Source: Achromobacter sp. RTa (GTDB taxonomy: Bacteria > Pseudomonadota > Gammaproteobacteria > Burkholderiales > Burkholderiaceae_B). From it: a stretch of 64,000 nucleotides of DNA. The stretch is taken from NCBI RefSeq assembly GCF_000757485.1, contig NZ_JPYO01000007.1, positions 83,221 through 147,220 on the forward strand. The letters run 5' to 3'. Below the pieces are notes generated by a model. It ran no database searches, was not told the DNA's origin, and was given only the letters and a program-made list of their open reading frames with translations. This document shows, piece by piece, positions 62,001-64,000 of the stretch (position 1 is its first letter; every line of letters starts with the position of its first letter). Position numbers and translations under genes: made by a program.

Positions 62001-64000
62001 GCGGCGCCCAGCACCAGATTGCCGCGCAGCGTGTCCAGCGTCAGGTCGCCCTGCAAGGCGGCCACGGTGCCGTCTATGGCCATGCCGTCGCCGGCATTCA
62101 GCGCCTGGGAGGCACCCGCCAGCATGCGGCCCTGGGCCAGCAGCGTGCCTTGCGCGCCCGCGGTGAACGTGCCGGCAGCTTGCGCCAGCCCCGCCGCGCC
62201 CACGGCCACGTTGCGACCCGTCAGCGTGAGGTTTGCGTCGGTGGCCGCCGTGCCGTCCACGCGCGCATCGCGCGCCGCGCCCAGCGCCATGTCTTGCAAC
62301 GAAGCCAGCGCGCCGGCGGCGGTCAGGTCCCGGAGGGCCTGCGCCGTCAGCGTTCCCGCGGCCTGCACCTGCCCGCCTTGCGTCACGGTCAGGTCGCGCG
62401 CGCGCAGCTCCACATTGCCGGCGGACGTGTTGCCCAGCGCGGCGGCCGTGCCGCCTAGACGGGCGTCGCCCGCCGCCGCCAGCGTCAAGCCGCCGCCCGC
62501 GACGATGACGCCGTCGGAGTCCAGGTCGCCGCCCGATTGCGCGGCCAGGTCGCGCGAGGCCTGCATGCGGCCGGTTGCGCCTACGCGCAGTTGACCTCCG
62601 GCGTCGGCGGCCAGGTTGCCGGCCAGCGCGGCCACCGTGCCGTCGATGCCCATGTGACCCGCCGCGGACAGGCTGACGGGCGTGCCCGCCGTGACGACGC
62701 CGGTCACGAAGAGGTCTCTGGCCGCCTGCACTTGCAGCAGGCCGTCCGCGTCCGCCGTATCGGCGGTGCCGGCCGTGCCGGCGACGCGCACGTCCCGGCC
62801 CGCGCCCAGGAACAGCTTGCTGCTGCCTTGCGCCAGGCCCGCCCGGCCGACGGACAGGTCCGCGTCGGCTTCGGCGCGCAGGGTGCCGTTGGCGACCGTC
62901 TTGCCGTTCAGTTCGGCATCGGTTCCGGCCGACAGCAGGATGTCGGTTTCTCCTGAAATGGTGCCGTCCGCAAGCAACTTTCCGCCGGCCCGCGCGCCCA
63001 GCTGACGCCCGGACTGCAACACGCTGGCGCTGCCCAGCGTCAGGTCGCCGCCACTGATCGCCTTGAGGGTGCCGGCATCGGCCAGCAGCGTGCCGTCCAC
63101 GCGCAGGTTGCCGCGGGTGGCGACTTGCGCGGTGTGGCCGGCGATGAGCACGCCGGCCAGCGAGGCCTGGTTGGCGTCTGCCTTGACCGAGCCGTCGGCC
63201 TGCAGGCGCGAGGCGGACGACGCCGCCAGGACTTCGCCCGCATCCAGCCGCAGATCTCGGGTGGCGAGCGCCTGGCCGTCCAGCGCCAGGTTTCGAGCCG
63301 CCCGCAGCGACAGATCCTTCTGCGAGGTGAGCTTGCCGAGGCTGCGCAGATCCCCGCCGGCCGTCAGGTCGATGGGGCCGGCCGCCGCCACTTGCGCTTG
63401 CGCGCCCACGGATACGTCGCCGCCCGCGGTTGCGCTCAAGCCGCCGGATGCGGCCGACAGCGCGCCGTCGATGGCCAGCGCGCCATCCGCCGCGATATCC
63501 GTGCCGGCGTTGGCGCGCACCGTGCCGGCCAGCGCCATGTTGCCGCCCGCCTTGGCCGCCATGGCGCCTTCGGCATCCCATTGCGCCTGGGCATCCAAGC
63601 GCAGGTCGCGCCCAGCAGCCATGGCGACGCGGCCGGAGCCCGCGCCCTTGCCCGACATCAGCGAATCGCGCCCCGCCATCAGCGACACATCGCCGCGCGC
63701 GCCGACCAGGCCGCCCAGGCTCAGATCCGCGCCCGCGCGCAGGGCCGTGGCCGCGCCGGACTGCAACTGGGCGCTTGCGCCCGCGGCCAGATCCGCCCCG
63801 GCCCGCGCCTGCAGCGCGCCCGCGGCGGTGATCCGCCCGGGCAGCGTCATGTCGCGGCCGGCCCGCAGCACGATCGCGCCCGCGGCCGTTACCTGGCCGC
63901 CGGATGCGTTCGAGGCCCCGCCGTTCGATCCGAAGCCGCCCGCGCCCGCCGCTTCCGAGCCCGAGCCGCCTGCGTCGGAACCGCCGCCCGCGGCGGGCCC
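59033..64000 (-). CDS. cdiA: CdiA/filamentous haemagglutinin-type exoprotein, 5' part (partial, frame-shifted)
   Basis: The frame is open to the window edge, so the TPS secretion domain lies outside. About 1650 codons of beta-helical haemagglutinin repeats are visible: many LxAGRDL, AGGDLxxxG and LxGxxxAxxDLxLxA units about 19-21 residues long, then a non-repeat segment (60000-60250) and YQVEETVTETRTVSSDPG. The frame ends 6 bp before the next part starts. Just before the end, PYIVATD should be followed by PRFVGNR...SSDYLF (the conserved FTNYRxWLSSDYML block); that sequence appears only if one base is restored near 59170. Confidence 0.85.
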   Translation of the reverse strand, partial: GPAAGGGSDAGGSGSEAAGAGGFGSNGGASNASGGQVTAAGAIVLRAGRDMTLPGRITAAGALQARAGADLAAGASAQLQSGAATALRAGADLSLGGLVGARGDVSLMAGRDSLMSGKGAGSGRVAMAAGRDLRLDAQAQWDAEGAMAAKAGGNMALAGTVRANAGTDIAADGALAIDGALSAASGGLSATAGGDVSVGAQAQVAAAGPIDLTAGGDLRSLGKLTSQKDLSLRAARNLALDGQALATRDLRLDAGEVLAASSASRLQADGSVKADANQASLAGVLIAGHTAQVATRGNLRVDGTLLADAGTLKAISGGDLTLGSASVLQSGRQLGARAGGKLLADGTISGETDILLSAGTDAELNGKTVANGTLRAEADADLSVGRAGLAQGSSKLFLGAGRDVRVAGTAGTADTADADGLLQVQAARDLFVTGVVTAGTPVSLSAAGHMGIDGTVAALAGNLAADAGGQLRVGATGRMQASRDLAAQSGGDLDSDGVIVAGGGLTLAAAGDARLGGTAAALGNTSAGNVELRARDLTVTQGGQVQAAGTLTAQALRDLTAAGALASLQDMALGAARDARVDGTAATDANLTLTGRNVAVGAAGLAQAAGTFTAGAQGTLLAQGRMLAGASQALNAGDGMAIDGTVAALQGDLTLDTLRGNLVLGAASSLQAGGTLAATASAALQAMGSAAAGQGMTLRAGTDATLGGIAATQAGNLVVNANRNLTATADGRLQAAAALDLQAGAALRNAGILSAAGVANLRAGSTLDNTGSVLAGGDLNAAALGALGNAGRFIAGVGDDGTLSLPGSVKLTAALITHPGISAAGKDLSLAAAGMDLSGGNLSSVGRLALASPGDIATRNAVVHGGALDIAAASLRNQGGKLTSAGDSALKLGGELDNAAGLIAAARGLRIEAARVGNAAGTLAGGDLTVAATGAVDNQGGLIQADESLALNAAVLDNSATLAAPGTPAKGVLGKFVAIMADRVNNQGGSVGAGQDLTLTTGELDNTGGEVAAQRNATVRAALLKNAQGLLLAGERLAVNIDALQGLGTLQSAQDLSFTYAGSLSQAGNIAAGRDLTLSVGGAMDNSASVSAGRDLSVTADSLNNRATGELLAGRNNTINVTRGLTNAGLIDGASTNINAGGLDNFGRIYGDAISIRAGEIVNGSGAGGGAVIASRGDLDLGVGSLANREHALIYAGADLRIGGALDANRKAIGQAVSLLNASAAIEAAGNAAISAATLQNVNTNFVSQVVPMQTVPKLYVTPAGSTDVYDMEANWFCDQVTPMCGKEPAWLDDDPERRFLLPSSKYPASRYGPPFDYVPNKKGRAGKTAPIPVTYSPEIMVCTGGEGGADCKTRPETFFYPYDSRIWAVFGLTPPPGPMPVWTPPQRECVGREACAAEAARRQAFEDAYAAYKALHMELDARIRAFNADFDSRLVGTFTYYQVEETVTETRTVSSDPGKILSGGAMTLAGTVTNDKSQIAAGGALNVAGPAIHNIGAGGERVVTRVGTATYTQARSRDRKETSVPYTATLAAQAIELPVGTSGGYASVSLSGGAPGASGGSAPGPVLVASIGLPGGSAVRTVSNPAAIPDSQLFAVNGRPDAPYIVATDRVSSAIAQASPATTCSISCAIPARPSEMPALPAPSTPAWASNLAA

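Noticed and set aside
59519..62594. Very long rightward ORFs opposite the haemagglutinin repeats
   Set aside because: They mirror the repetitive coding strand of cdiA; composition and lack of any domain show they are shadows.
63040..64000. Short periodic repeats in the DNA that could suggest a CRISPR array
   Set aside because: They are the coding periodicity of 19-21-residue haemagglutinin repeats, with diverged copies and no spacers.

Overview
GC-rich bacterial chromosome that looks like a betaproteobacterium of the Alcaligenaceae (Bordetella/Achromobacter type). The basis is two Bug-type (TctC) periplasmic receptors, an FNR/Btr-like regulator with Bordetella-style neighbours, many LysR/MarR/TetR/GntR-controlled catabolic clusters, Fur-regulated TonB receptors and a giant filamentous-haemagglutinin/CdiA-type exoprotein. 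The species cannot be fixed from sequence reading alone.

Layout. 1-328: tail of a CysJ-like flavoprotein reductase. 357-3897: Bug receptor and D-aminoacylase-type amidohydrolase with a divergent LysR gene. 3883-4089: a 207-bp nested palindrome. 4090-7448: SRPBCC protein, the PEP-hydrolase-like / Tm-1-like pair and a divergent TetR gene with a perfect operator-like palindrome. 7459-11840: one leftward catabolic unit (DUF1932 dehydrogenase, Bug receptor, RraA-like protein, 2-hydroxyacid dehydrogenase, GntR). 12061-14756: clpB with a good sigma-32 promoter and an intrinsic terminator. 14805-21634: housekeeping and stress genes (GGCT-like, fnr, hydrolase, ArsR + SRPBCC + DUF899, ferredoxin, NUDIX, short Hsp70). 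21713-26520: an iron unit (RhtX-like exchanger, cupin, TonB receptor) with a Fur box and an AraC regulator. 26606-29855: small genes.

29872-34979: a compact alicyclic-acid cluster (aliA, aliB, badI, badH) with divergent badR, matching the cyclohexanecarboxylate route known from Rhodopseudomonas; badK is absent here. 35025-36598: formamidase fmdA and its zinc-ribbon partner fmdB. 36655-37658: a LysE exporter between 98-bp direct repeats. 37696-41778: Fur box, FecI-type sigma factor, FecR and a signal-transducing TonB receptor. 42051-42140: an 18-codon ORF followed at once by a terminator. 43113-47644: cupin, MarR, SDR, MFS and SDR genes sharing a MarR-type palindrome in both divergent intergenic regions. 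47689-50407: a class V aminotransferase with a divergent Lrp regulator, then a methyltransferase.

The most unusual part is 50600-64000. A leftward-read cdiA/fhaB-type gene runs in from the right edge. It is split by what looks like a one-base deletion near 59170 and ends in a toxin domain followed by its own immunity gene. Beyond that lies an AT-richer graveyard of orphan toxin-tail/immunity pairs (two pairs, each with stop/start overlap). A 150-bp copy of the cdiA pre-toxin region and repeated short elements with 19-bp inverted ends (AAGGTGTCAGACTACATTT) lie between them. A truncated IS3-type transposase and a decayed gene close the array. It reads as an archive of displaced CDI toxin/immunity cassettes whose boundaries are marked by one repeat family.
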